Below are positions 1-8,800 of a stretch of 64,000 nucleotides of DNA, piece after piece. The notes below the pieces were generated by a model. The model was not told the DNA's origin, did not search any database, and saw nothing but the letters and a program-made list of their open reading frames with translations. Origin of the DNA: Synechococcus sp. PCC 7336. GTDB taxonomy: Bacteria > Cyanobacteriota > Cyanobacteriia > Thermostichales > PCC-7336. The number at the start of each line of letters is the position of its first letter. Within the stretch, counting starts at the first letter, position 1. Location: the NCBI RefSeq assembly GCF_000332275.1, contig NZ_CM001776.1:4338008-4402007 (forward strand), in the 5' to 3' direction. Both the position numbers and the translations under genes were made by a program.

Positions 1-1373
1 ACGATAAAGATCTCGAGATTACGCCTGGATCCGATATGACCTTGAATGGCCCAATCCATTCGAATGGTAATGTATTTCTCAATGCCCAAGGGGGCGATAC
101 ACTGACACTTTTAGGTCAGCTAACAATCGGACATTATAACGGGGCTGCATCAAATTTCTATAGAGGTCGAAAGCACAACTTTAATTGCAATAACAATTCG
201 GTTGCAATTGCCACTAACTCCAGTGGCACTACAACTGCCACCCTCGCGTGTAACAGCCATACACCATTCACTCAGACCGATCTCGAAGCTTGGGGCGATC
301 GCATTCAGCTCGGATTGGAGGAATTAGATATTCCCGATGCCGAGACATTTGAAGTTGGTGCGGGCAATCCTTATTGGGATTTAGCGGATTTAAGACTGGT
401 GTTGGATCTGAATGGCGCGACTCCCACAATTGAAGTTAGAAACCCGAGTGGAACGGTTAACACTGTTCTATCAAACTTGCTCGATGGCGGTGCGTGCGAT
501 GCAGCGGCAATGCATGCCGACGAAACTTTCTTCAATCTGCGCGAAAATACAGCGATTGAGATGCTCGACATCGATATGGTGGAGTTACTGAACTGCATAG
601 ACGACAATACTGGCAGTTTTGGATTTTCCCTCGATGACAATACGCAGAACGGGTTAGTTTTCTACCTGTCAGTACTCGGCCCCGACTCCGATACTGCTAA
701 TAACTACGGCACGAGACTCTTAAACGGAGATACTTTACTCAGTACGAATGCTGGTGCTCCTACCCCTGAGGGGCTAACGGTGGTTACCGATCAAGCTGTC
801 TACATCCAGGGAGACTACAACTCTCCAGCATTAGCCAACGATTGGATTCCTGCTGCCGTCATCTCCGACTCCCTCAACGTTCTGTCCAATGCTTGGAGTG
901 ATTTTGATAATGATGGAGACGGTTTTAATGATTCAGGTACTGGCTTGGCCTGTACGGCATCTAACGATGCTAACTGTCCATGGGAAGAGCGCTTGGCAAC
1001 CAGTACAACCATCCATACAGCGATTCTCACGGGCACAACGAGTACGGGCGGGGGTGAAGGAGGATTGAATACTGGAACTTATAACGGCGGCATGCACAAC
1101 CTACCCCGGTTCCACGAAGTTTGGGATAGCAATTCCAATACCATAGAGACAGATGCGACTCTGACCCTTCTCACTTCCTTCGTCAGTTTGAAACAGCCCG
1201 ACCACGTTGATGGTACGTGGCGGCAAACACAAGGTTCTCTCTGGTATTATCAGCAACCGATTCGGAACTGGTCGTTCGATACTAGATTTAGAGATCCCAC
1301 TCAACTGCCCCCGATGACTCCGTCGGTAGCTTACTTGAGGCAGGAGCTTTTTGTACGAGATTTCGATCGCTAG
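1..1373 (+). CDS. HpsA-like hormogonium polysaccharide/pilus-associated surface protein, C-terminal part
   Basis: The reading frame is open from the first base of the window (first complete codon at 3), so the N-terminus lies outside and about 456 residues are visible. Seen: repeated surface-type motifs such as NGPIHSNGNVFL near the visible N-terminus, YIQGDYN in the middle, PAAVISDSLNVLSNAW, and a C-terminal block ending SVAYLRQELFVRDFDR. These match, from memory, the C-terminal part of cyanobacterial HpsA-type proteins, related to PilX-like pilus proteins and linked to polysaccharide secretion and gliding. A DNDGDGFND stretch looks like a calcium-binding loop. The missing N-terminus would be expected to carry a pilin-like or signal segment. 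There is no operon partner downstream; panB starts 145 bp later. The family call is by recognition; the precise role is inferred. Confidence 0.72.
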   Translation, partial: DKDLEITPGSDMTLNGPIHSNGNVFLNAQGGDTLTLLGQLTIGHYNGAASNFYRGRKHNFNCNNNSVAIATNSSGTTTATLACNSHTPFTQTDLEAWGDRIQLGLEELDIPDAETFEVGAGNPYWDLADLRLVLDLNGATPTIEVRNPSGTVNTVLSNLLDGGACDAAAMHADETFFNLRENTAIEMLDIDMVELLNCIDDNTGSFGFSLDDNTQNGLVFYLSVLGPDSDTANNYGTRLLNGDTLLSTNAGAPTPEGLTVVTDQAVYIQGDYNSPALANDWIPAAVISDSLNVLSNAWSDFDNDGDGFNDSGTGLACTASNDANCPWEERLATSTTIHTAILTGTTSTGGGEGGLNTGTYNGGMHNLPRFHEVWDSNSNTIETDATLTLLTSFVSLKQPDHVDGTWRQTQGSLWYYQQPIRNWSFDTRFRDPTQLPPMTPSVAYLRQELFVRDFDR

Positions 1374-1518
1374 TCAGGAGAGCTTTTGTGCGAGTATCCC
1401 TACAAAGAGCTTGACGATCCCGACGTTACACAATGCAAGGCATCACACGCTTTGGCTGACCCCAATCTTTTAAGAGCGTGCGATGCGAGTAGGATCGAGA
1501 CGGTGATGCAACAGTGCA

Positions 1519-2316
1519 ATGGCCAAAATTCAGATTCACCATTTTGTGCAGTCCAAACAGGCTCGGCGGCGGCTAGTTGCTTTGACAGCAGCCGACTACA
1601 CGATCGCCCAGCTCCTCGATCGGAGCGAGATCGATCTCGTGTTGGTGGGAGACAGTCTGGCCATGACGGCATTGGGATATGCCAATACTCTGCCGCTGAC
1701 ACTAGATGAATTAATCCACCACTGTGCTGCAGTCGAGCGGGCGGTCGAGCGGGCCTTTTTAGTGGCCGATCTGCCATTTTTGACCTACCAAGTCAGCCGC
1801 GAACAGGCCCTATATTCAGCAGGACGATTGCTCAAAGAAGCAGGGGCTGCCGCCGTCAAGCTGGAAGGGGGCTATCCGGCAATGGCGGAGACTGTGGCGG
1901 CGTTAGTAGAGGCGGGAATCCCGGTCATGGGCCATATTGGCTTGACGCCACAGGCGGTGCATCAAATGGGTGGCTTTCGGCAACAAGGCACCACTCGCGA
2001 GGCGGCCGATCGCCTCCTGCACGAAGCTAAAGACTTGCAGCAAGCCGGCATCTTTGCTCTCGTTCTGGAACATATCCCGGCAGATCTAGCCCGATCGATC
2101 TCCGAACAACTGGTGGTGCCGACCTTCGGTATCGGTGCTGGTGAGGGGTGTGACGGCCAAATTTTAGTAACTCACGACCTCTTGGGCTTAACCGAACGCA
2201 TGCCCCCCTTTGCCAAATCCTATGTCAACCTGCGAGAGATCGTCGCTGAGGCGATCGCCCAATTTTGCGATGAGGTCAGAACGGGCCAGTTTCCGCTAGG
2301 GGATCGCGAGTCTTAA
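1519..2316 (+). CDS. panB: 3-methyl-2-oxobutanoate hydroxymethyltransferase (ketopantoate hydroxymethyltransferase)
   Basis: First committed step of pantothenate/CoA synthesis: transfers a hydroxymethyl group from 5,10-methylene-THF to 2-oxoisovalerate in the cytosol. The 265 residues match the usual family length. The VGDSL motif puts a Mg2+ ligand at Asp45, with Asp84 (VADLP) and Glu116 (KLEGG) as the other metal/substrate residues and Glu184 (LVLEH) in the place of the catalytic acid. GHIGLTPQ and [12 protein letters not shown] are family blocks. The ATG at 1519 lacks a good Shine-Dalgarno sequence but gives the normal N-terminus. The stop codon overlaps that of the convergent antiporter gene within TTAA at 2313-2316. 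No panC or panD is nearby. Confidence 0.95.
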   Translation: MAKIQIHHFVQSKQARRRLVALTAADYTIAQLLDRSEIDLVLVGDSLAMTALGYANTLPLTLDELIHHCAAVERAVERAFLVADLPFLTYQVSREQALYSAGRLLKEAGAAAVKLEGGYPAMAETVAALVEAGIPVMGHIGLTPQAVHQMGGFRQQGTTREAADRLLHEAKDLQQAGIFALVLEHIPADLARSISEQLVVPTFGIGAGEGCDGQILVTHDLLGLTERMPPFAKSYVNLREIVAEAIAQFCDEVRTGQFPLGDRES

Positions 2317-3263
2317 GCGAAAGCCCGCACGATCAGCCACAGGGCATATCCCACATACAGCAAAATCATGACCGTTCCTTCCAGGCGGGAAATTTGCTTG
2401 TTGGTCATGACCAGAGGGAATAACAGCAATGTGGTGAGCACCATCCAGGGCAAATCAAACCGGGCCAGATCGGGGGCCACCTGTAGGGGGTGAATCAGTC
2501 CGGCGATGCCCAAAATCCCCAAGAGATTAAAAATATTACTGCCCAGAGCATTGCCGATCGCAATATCGCCCTCCCCTTTGATCGCTGCTACCGTTGAAGT
2601 CATCAACTCCGGCAAGGAGGTTCCTGTCGCCACCACGGTCAAGCCAATAATGGTTTGGGACACCCCCAAGGCGGCGGCGATCGTCGAAGCTCCCAATACC
2701 ACCAAACGAGCCCCCAGCATTAAGAGAACTATTCCTCCTGCCACCATGAATAGCGATCGCCCCGTGGGGGTTTCGGGGCCAATGCCTTCGTCGTATTCCT
2801 CGACAATTTGGTCGGGTTCGGCGCGGGCGGCCCAGTAGCTATAGCTAATAAACGAGATCAGTCCCAAACACAAGACAGCGGCTTCGGGGCGATTGAGTTG
2901 GTTGCCGATCCGTGCCAGAGCCGTCGCCACGATGGTCACGGTAAATAGAATTGGTAATTCTCGCGATAGCAAACTCATGGAGGTTTTGATGGATGTAATG
3001 GCAGCGGGGACACCGATCGCCACGAGCACATTAAAAATATTGCTGCCCACGACATTGGCGATCGCCAACTCGTCTTTCCCCTGCAGTCCTGCCAAAATAC
3101 TGACCCCTAGTTCGGGCGAAGAAGTGCCAAAGGCCACCACCGTCAACCCAATGATCAGGGGCGAAATCGAGAGTTTGCGCGCCAAACTAGCAGCACCCCG
3201 CACGACCCCTTCCCCTCCCGCCACCAAGAGAGCAAAGCCAATCGCCACCCACAGAATGCTCAC
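2313..3263 (-). CDS. K+-dependent Na+/Ca2+ exchanger-like antiporter (CaCA family, YrbG type)
   Basis: Inner-membrane cation antiporter of 316 residues. The two inverted alpha-repeats of the CaCA superfamily are plain: [10 protein letters not shown] with GSNIFNVL in the first half, and [10 protein letters not shown] with GSNIFNLLG in the second. The Glu in each GTSxPEL is the known ion-coordinating acid. About ten hydrophobic helices flank a short acidic cytoplasmic loop ([10 protein letters not shown]) between the halves. Family knowledge suggests Ca2+ (or Na+) extrusion; direction and ion cannot be told from sequence. It ends tail-to-tail with panB through a 4-bp stop overlap, so the two messages must overlap. 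Confidence 0.9.
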   Translation of the reverse strand: MSILWVAIGFALLVAGGEGVVRGAASLARKLSISPLIIGLTVVAFGTSSPELGVSILAGLQGKDELAIANVVGSNIFNVLVAIGVPAAITSIKTSMSLLSRELPILFTVTIVATALARIGNQLNRPEAAVLCLGLISFISYSYWAARAEPDQIVEEYDEGIGPETPTGRSLFMVAGGIVLLMLGARLVVLGASTIAAALGVSQTIIGLTVVATGTSLPELMTSTVAAIKGEGDIAIGNALGSNIFNLLGILGIAGLIHPLQVAPDLARFDLPWMVLTTLLLFPLVMTNKQISRLEGTVMILLYVGYALWLIVRAFA

Positions 3264-3604
3264 TGCAATTTCATCCAGACTTTTGTGCCAACGATCTCTA
3301 TCTTGATTGGTAACGGATACAACTCACAAGCACTTATTTGCGATCGACAACAATAGTCCCGCACCGCAGCTTCCCCCAAAATTTGTTTTGGAGATTCTGA
3401 TACGCTCGCTGCCGCCAGTCGAGATAGCTGATTGCTCTCAGCTCTATTTCAGCCCGAGCGATCGCCAAGTGCAATGAGAAAAGGCTCACATTCAACCCCA
3501 TCACTCGCCCTCGCTCCCCTCGATCTGCGATTTTTCTGCAATCGCGACAGCGGCTGGTCCAGGTGACAGGATACAATCTGCTTGGTTTTTGGGGTTGAGC
3601 AACA
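3264..3604. other. Intergenic region between antiporter and phosphatase genes
   Basis: This 341-bp divergent spacer must hold the promoters of the antiporter (minus strand) and the histidine phosphatase (plus strand). Short minus-strand frames reach in from the phosphatase start, but they overlap that gene and resemble nothing known. I see no RNA gene or clear hairpin here. Confidence 0.5.
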
Positions 3605-4969
3605 ATGGGGGAATCCATTCGCGTCGTCATTGTGAGGCATGGGGAGAGTACGTACAACCTCGAGCAACGCTTTCAGGGGCGACTCGATCGATCTGTCCTG
3701 ACGCAGCGGGGCCGCGAGCAAGCCGATTGCGTCGGTCGGGCACTGCGGGAGATTCCGTTTTCAGCTTGTTTTTCCAGTCCTTTGCAGCGGGCTCGCCAGA
3801 CAACCGATGTCATTGCCACTGCGCTATCTGCCCCCCTACAGATTGAAGACACTCCTTTATTGCGCGAGATCGCGCTGTATGACTGGGAAGGACTGAGGTT
3901 TGACGACGTTCGCGATCGCTTTCCCGCAGATTATCAACTGTGGCGCAGCCGTCCCCAAGACTTGCGCCTGGGCGATCGCTATCCCCTGCGCGATCTGTGG
4001 CAGCAGGCACGAGAGTTTTGGCAACTGTTGCAATCTAGGGAGTGGAGTACGCTCTCTACAGCGATCGGCAGCGACGAACCCAAGAGTTTTTTGGTCGTTG
4101 GCCACAGCGGTATCAATCGCGCTCTCATTGCAACCGCCTTGGGCCTTGACGAAACCGCCTATGCCCAATTGGGCATGAATAACTGCTCCATCAGCGTGCT
4201 CAACTTCGCCAACGGCCTAGGCTCGACAGCGCAGGTGGAATCTCTCAATCTCACCGGTCATCTAGGCGACTGTCTGCCCCCCACGAAAGGAGGCATCCGG
4301 CTATTATTGGTACGCCACGGCGAAACGGAATGGAATCGGCAAAAGCGCTTCCAGGGCCAGCGGGATATTCCCCTCAACGACAATGGCGAATTGCAGGCTC
4401 GTCAGGCGGCGGCTTTCTTGCGGGAACAACCCTTAGACTTGGCGTTCTCCAGCCCCCTGAAGCGGCCCTGGAGGACGGCTGAGATCGTTCTCGAAGAAAA
4501 CCTCAGTGCCCAAACGACCCCCCTAGAACTGCAGCCGGTGGAGGCTCTGCAAGAAATTAGCCACGGGCTCTGGGAAGGTTTGCTCGAACAGGAGATCGAG
4601 GCTAACTTTCCCGGCCAGTTGCCCATTTGGCAAACCACCCCCGCAAAGGTACAGATGCCGGAGGGGGAAAACCTGCAGCAGGTCTGGGATCGCTCGCTCT
4701 CAGCTTGGCAGCAGCTGGTGGAGCAGGTTAGAGCGCACAGCGAGACCGCAACGGCACTAGTGGTGGCTCACGATGCGGTGAATAAGGGAATTTTGTCCGG
4801 CTTGATGGGGTTGGGGCCAGAGGCGTTTTGGTTTTTTAAGCAGGGGAACGGTGCCGTGAGCGCGATCGACTACCCTTACGGTCCTAACGGGGCCCCTGTT
4901 TTGCGGGCTGTCAACATCACCAGTCACATTGGTGGGGTGCTGGATTGTACGGCAGCGGGAGCACTCTAG
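3605..4969 (+). CDS. Two-domain histidine phosphatase (phosphoglycerate mutase-like)
   Basis: The 454 residues hold two complete histidine-phosphatase (PGAM superfamily) domains in tandem. Domain 1 has RHGEST with the phospho-accepting His12, SSPLQRARQT and GHSGINRAL. Domain 2 has RHGETEWN with His238, SSPLKRPWRTAEI and VAHDAVNKG. Both keep the RHG catalytic His and a second His after the sheet, so both look catalytically competent. Cyanobacterial two-domain members are usually annotated as phosphoglycerate mutase or 2-carboxyarabinitol-1-phosphatase, the latter removing a Rubisco inhibitor; the substrate here is not decided by sequence. The ATG at 3605 is the natural start. The stop overlaps the protease stop in CTAG at 4966-4969. 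Confidence 0.88.
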   Translation: MGESIRVVIVRHGESTYNLEQRFQGRLDRSVLTQRGREQADCVGRALREIPFSACFSSPLQRARQTTDVIATALSAPLQIEDTPLLREIALYDWEGLRFDDVRDRFPADYQLWRSRPQDLRLGDRYPLRDLWQQAREFWQLLQSREWSTLSTAIGSDEPKSFLVVGHSGINRALIATALGLDETAYAQLGMNNCSISVLNFANGLGSTAQVESLNLTGHLGDCLPPTKGGIRLLLVRHGETEWNRQKRFQGQRDIPLNDNGELQARQAAAFLREQPLDLAFSSPLKRPWRTAEIVLEENLSAQTTPLELQPVEALQEISHGLWEGLLEQEIEANFPGQLPIWQTTPAKVQMPEGENLQQVWDRSLSAWQQLVEQVRAHSETATALVVAHDAVNKGILSGLMGLGPEAFWFFKQGNGAVSAIDYPYGPNGAPVLRAVNITSHIGGVLDCTAAGAL

Positions 4970-5709
4970 AAGCGATGGGGGGATGCATCAGTCCTGACTG
5001 ATGAACTGGCTGAGAGCGCTATTGTGCTACCTCTCTGCCTAGCAAACTGCCGCATCGTTTGTATTTGTCGATCGGTTAAAATCCAGCCCGTTGTCCCGCT
5101 GGCTTGTAAGTTGTTGGGGTCCCGGACGTGGACCAGCCCCAATTGATGGCCGATTTCGTGGGCGATCGTGCGGGCTTGCTCGACACGATCGCGATCGATC
5201 GCAATCCTGTCATGCGAAACCTCCCCCGGCCAATACCGTGGCAGCGAGAGAGGGGCTGGCGGACGGCGATCGTCAACTTTGTGCAAAGCGACATCATCGC
5301 GCACAAATACTTCTCTAGCGCCCCGGCGAAAACTCACCCCATTCAAGCTGCGACCCCAACGCCGAATGAACGGTACCAGGTATACATCAATATGCTCGGT
5401 TTCCCGCTCGGACTGAGCAAAGATGGGCTGAATCTCGATCTTGGCTTGGTCCAAAATTCGCTGAGTTTCGGCTATCACTTCCACCAGACTGTGGGGAGAT
5501 TGCCAGCGTTGGGAACCGCTGAGATGAAACACTACCGGTAAAACAATTGGGGCGGAGCTGGCGGCAACACACTCCGCTAATCCTGGCTGAGTGCATTCAA
5601 GCCGCTCCAACAGGTCAGATTCGGTTGCTCCTGCGCTTGCGGAGAAGGTCCAAGTGGAGATGGCGAAGAGGGCACAGAGACATGTCAGTTTTTGAGTCAA
5701 TCTCGTCAT
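4966..5709 (-). CDS. Secreted metzincin-type zinc metalloprotease
   Basis: A 247-residue protein with an N-terminal signal peptide (hydrophobic CLCALFAISTWTFSASAGA, cleavage near residue 28), so exported. HEIGHQLGLVH at 184-194 is a complete HExxHxxGxxH metzincin zinc site, with three His ligands and Glu185 as general base. The following NLQASGTTGWILTDRQIQTMR resembles the matrixin-like Met-turn region, but the position normally held by Met (NLM) is Gln202, which is unusual. The region before the active site (PVVFHLSG, IDVYLVPF) fits the beta-sheet of a small matrixin-like domain. A non-standard or inactive variant is possible. The gene is convergent with the phosphatase and shares 4 bp at the stop. 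Confidence 0.8.
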   Translation of the reverse strand: MTRLTQKLTCLCALFAISTWTFSASAGATESDLLERLECTQPGLAECVAASSAPIVLPVVFHLSGSQRWQSPHSLVEVIAETQRILDQAKIEIQPIFAQSERETEHIDVYLVPFIRRWGRSLNGVSFRRGAREVFVRDDVALHKVDDRRPPAPLSLPRYWPGEVSHDRIAIDRDRVEQARTIAHEIGHQLGLVHVRDPNNLQASGTTGWILTDRQIQTMRQFARQRGSTIALSASSSVRTDASPHRF

Positions 5710-5821
5710 GGCAGTGCCAATCTAGAGTGCTATTGTTGCCAAGCTACCCTATCTGGCACAAAGATCCATCTCTGTTTTGTCCCCAAAGCATCACTCGCGC
5801 ATTACAAATGACTCGCTCTAA

Positions 5822-5881
5822 AGACTGACAGTGCGATCGCCCTGTTGGGCAATCAATTCCTCCAACCCAGCCTCAGCTGGA
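5822..5881 (-). pseudogene. Degraded copy of the glsF 3' coding segment
   Basis: This 60-bp stretch, just beyond the glsF stop, aligns without gaps to 6021-6080 inside glsF (I count 47 of 60 identical). Read on the minus strand in its own frame it gives AEAGLEELIAQQGDRTVS, compared with AEAELRDLIALHRDRTGS in the intact enzyme. The 199-bp offset puts it out of frame with glsF and behind its stop, so it is not translated as part of the enzyme. It looks like a remnant of a duplication or recombination at the gene end. A shared HIP1 octamer explains only 8 of the matching bases. Confidence 0.6.
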
Positions 5882-5884
5882 AAT

Positions 5885-8800
5885 CTAAGCTTGAGGAACC
5901 GCTGCCGTTTCTGCAACTGCGGGTAAATGGGTGAGTTCGGTATTGTCTTCCGAGGGAGGAATCACTTGCCAGAATTGAGGCAGGTACTCATCCCAATTTT
6001 CTAGAATGCGCGCTGCCTTAGGACTGCCAGTGCGATCGCGGTGCAGGGCAATCAAATCCCGCAACTCAGCTTCAGCCGCAGGGGTTTGCACCCGCTGAAT
6101 GCGCACGATCTCCCCATTCACCTTGGCAGGAAAATTGCCTTCCTCGTCGAGGAAGTAAGCCAAACCGCCCGTCATCCCGGCACCGACATTGCGACCCACC
6201 TTGCCCAGTACAACCACGCGACCGCCGGTCATGTACTCGCAGCAGTGATCTCCTGCCCCTTCGATCGCGGCAGTTCCTTGCGAGTTACGTACGGCAAAGC
6301 GCTCGCCCGCCCGCCCGCTAGCCAGCAAAATACCGCCTGTTGCACCATACAGACAGGTGTTGCCGATAATGACGTTGCCTTCTGGGGGGCGATGGGCAGA
6401 AACGGGAGGGCGGATGGCGATCTCGCCACCGTTCATGCCTTTGCCGACATAATCGTTGGCCTCCCCCTCCAGCGTCAAACTCATCCCGGGCAAAGTGAAG
6501 GCACCAAAACTCTGACCGGCACTGCCACTGAAATGGAGGTGAATGCGGCCACCTTTGGCTGCAAAGTTATCGTTGCCGTAGCGCTTGGCAATTTGACCGG
6601 CAATGCGCGCGCCCACCGTGCGATCGGTGTTGGCGATTGGAGAATAGATGCGAGCGGTGCCAACGCGCTCGATCGCCACCTTGAGTTCGGGGTTTTCCAA
6701 GAGCTCGTCATCGAGCACCGCCCCATTACTGTGTACGTCTTCCCGATCCAACCAACTGCGGTCGTCCCGAGTATCGGGCAGATTCAGCAAACAACCGAGA
6801 TCGAGTGCATTCACTTTAGAGAGCCGAACCTGTTGGCGGGCGCTCAATAGATCGGCGCGGCCAATGACTTGTTTGAGGGAGCGATAGCCCAGGCGGGCCA
6901 AAATCTGACGCACCTCTTCGGCCACAAACGTGAAGAAGGTCACCACATCGCCAGGGACGCCAGAGAAGCGCTTGCGCAGCCGTTCCTGCTGGGTCGTGAC
7001 GCCCACCGGGCAATTGTTGGTGTGGCAGACGCGGGCCATAATGCAGCCGGTCGCAATCATCGCGACAGTCCCGAAGCCAAATTCCTCGGCTCCTAACATA
7101 GCTGCCACGACCACTTCCCAGCCGCTGCGAATGCCGCCATCCACCCGCAAGATCGAACGATCGCGCAAACCGTTATCCATCAGAGCGCGGTGAACCTCTG
7201 TAATGCCCAATTCCCAAGGACCGCCAGCGTGTTTGATCGAGCTGAGGGGGGAGGCTCCAGTGCCGCCGTCGTGGCCGGAAATTTGGATGATGTCGGCATT
7301 CGCTTTCGCCACCCCTGCAGCAACAGTGCCAATACCAATTTCTGCCACCAATTTGACAGAAACCTTGGCGGTGGGATTGATTTGGTGCAGGTCGAAGATC
7401 AGCTGAGCCAAATCTTCAATCGAATAAATATCGTGATGGGGAGGAGGAGAAATTAGCGGGACGCCAGGTTTAGAGCGGCGCAGACCGGCAATATAAGGAC
7501 TGACCTTGTGGCCGGGAAGTTGACCGCCTTCGCCGGGTTTTGCCCCTTGAGCCACTTTAATCTCAATTTGTCGGGCACTGAGCAGATATTCGGGGGTGAC
7601 GCCAAAGCGTCCCGAGGCCACCTGCTTGATGGCAGAGCTGACACTGTCCCCCGACTGCAATCCTTTCAGATGGGGAAAACCGGTCGATCGCCCATCGGCG
7701 CTGACATCAGTAATGGCGATAAAGCGGCTGGGATCTTCCCCCCCTTCGCCCGAGTTCGACTTGCCGCCAATCCGGTTCATGGCGATCGCCAAGGTTTCGT
7801 GGGCCTCTCGACTGAGGGCACCCAACGACATACCGCCCGTGGCAAACCGCTTGAAGATCTCTTCAACTGGCTCCACCTCGTCGATGGAGATGGACTCGCG
7901 ATCGCTGTCGAACTCCAATAAGTCTCGCAGGGCTGTGGGGGGGCGTTCGGCAATGCTGGCGCGGTAGATCTCGTACAGATCGGGTTCGCCGGACTGCAAT
8001 GCTTTGTGCAGTTTCTTGGCCATCAAGGGGCTATTGATATGATGCTCTCCCCGAGGCCGCGATTGAATAAAGCCGTAGTTTTCTAGCTTGCTGCCCCGCA
8101 ACTCGGGGAAGGCCCGCTGGTGGAAATCAATCACCTCCTGAGCCAAATCCTGCAAGGTCAGCCCCCCCACGCGGGAGACCGTGCCGCAGAAGGCCAAATC
8201 GACCAGCTTGCGATCGAGCCCAATCGCCTCGAAGATTTGTGCCCCTTGATAGCTAGTCAGCAGGGAGATGCCCATTTTCGACAAAATTTTCAGCAAACCC
8301 AGATCCACTGCCGCCCGATATTGCAACTGCACCTCTTCAAGCGTTTGCGGCTCTAGCTTGCCTTCTGACATTTGGGTTTGGGTTTTCGTTTTGCCCCACC
8401 ACTGACGCACCGTCTCGAAGGCCAGATAGGGACAGACAGCACTGGCACCGTAGCCAATTAGGCAGGCGTAGTGATGGGTGCTCCAACACTGGGCAGTTTC
8501 CACCACAATCGAGGCTTGCAGCCGCAAGCCAGCGCGAATTAAGTGGTGGTGGATGGCTCCAACCGCCAGCAGTGGAGGAATAAAGGCATGTTCGGCATCC
8601 AGATCGCGATCGCTCAAATGCAGGATCTCGACCCCCGCTCGCACGGCGGCCTCCGCCCGCTCGCAGAGGGATTTCACCGCTCTTTCCAATCCTGTCGGGC
8701 CATCGGCGATCGCAAACACCATCGGCAGCTTTGCAGTGGCGAATCCCCTGCTGGAGAGCGACTGCAACTCTGCTTCGTTAATGACCGGGCTCTTGAGATG

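Noticed and set aside
6041-6850. A 269-residue plus-strand frame opposite glsF
   Set aside because: It runs antisense to the Fd-GOGAT C-terminal domain, has no known motif, and its openness follows from the coding bias of the real gene.
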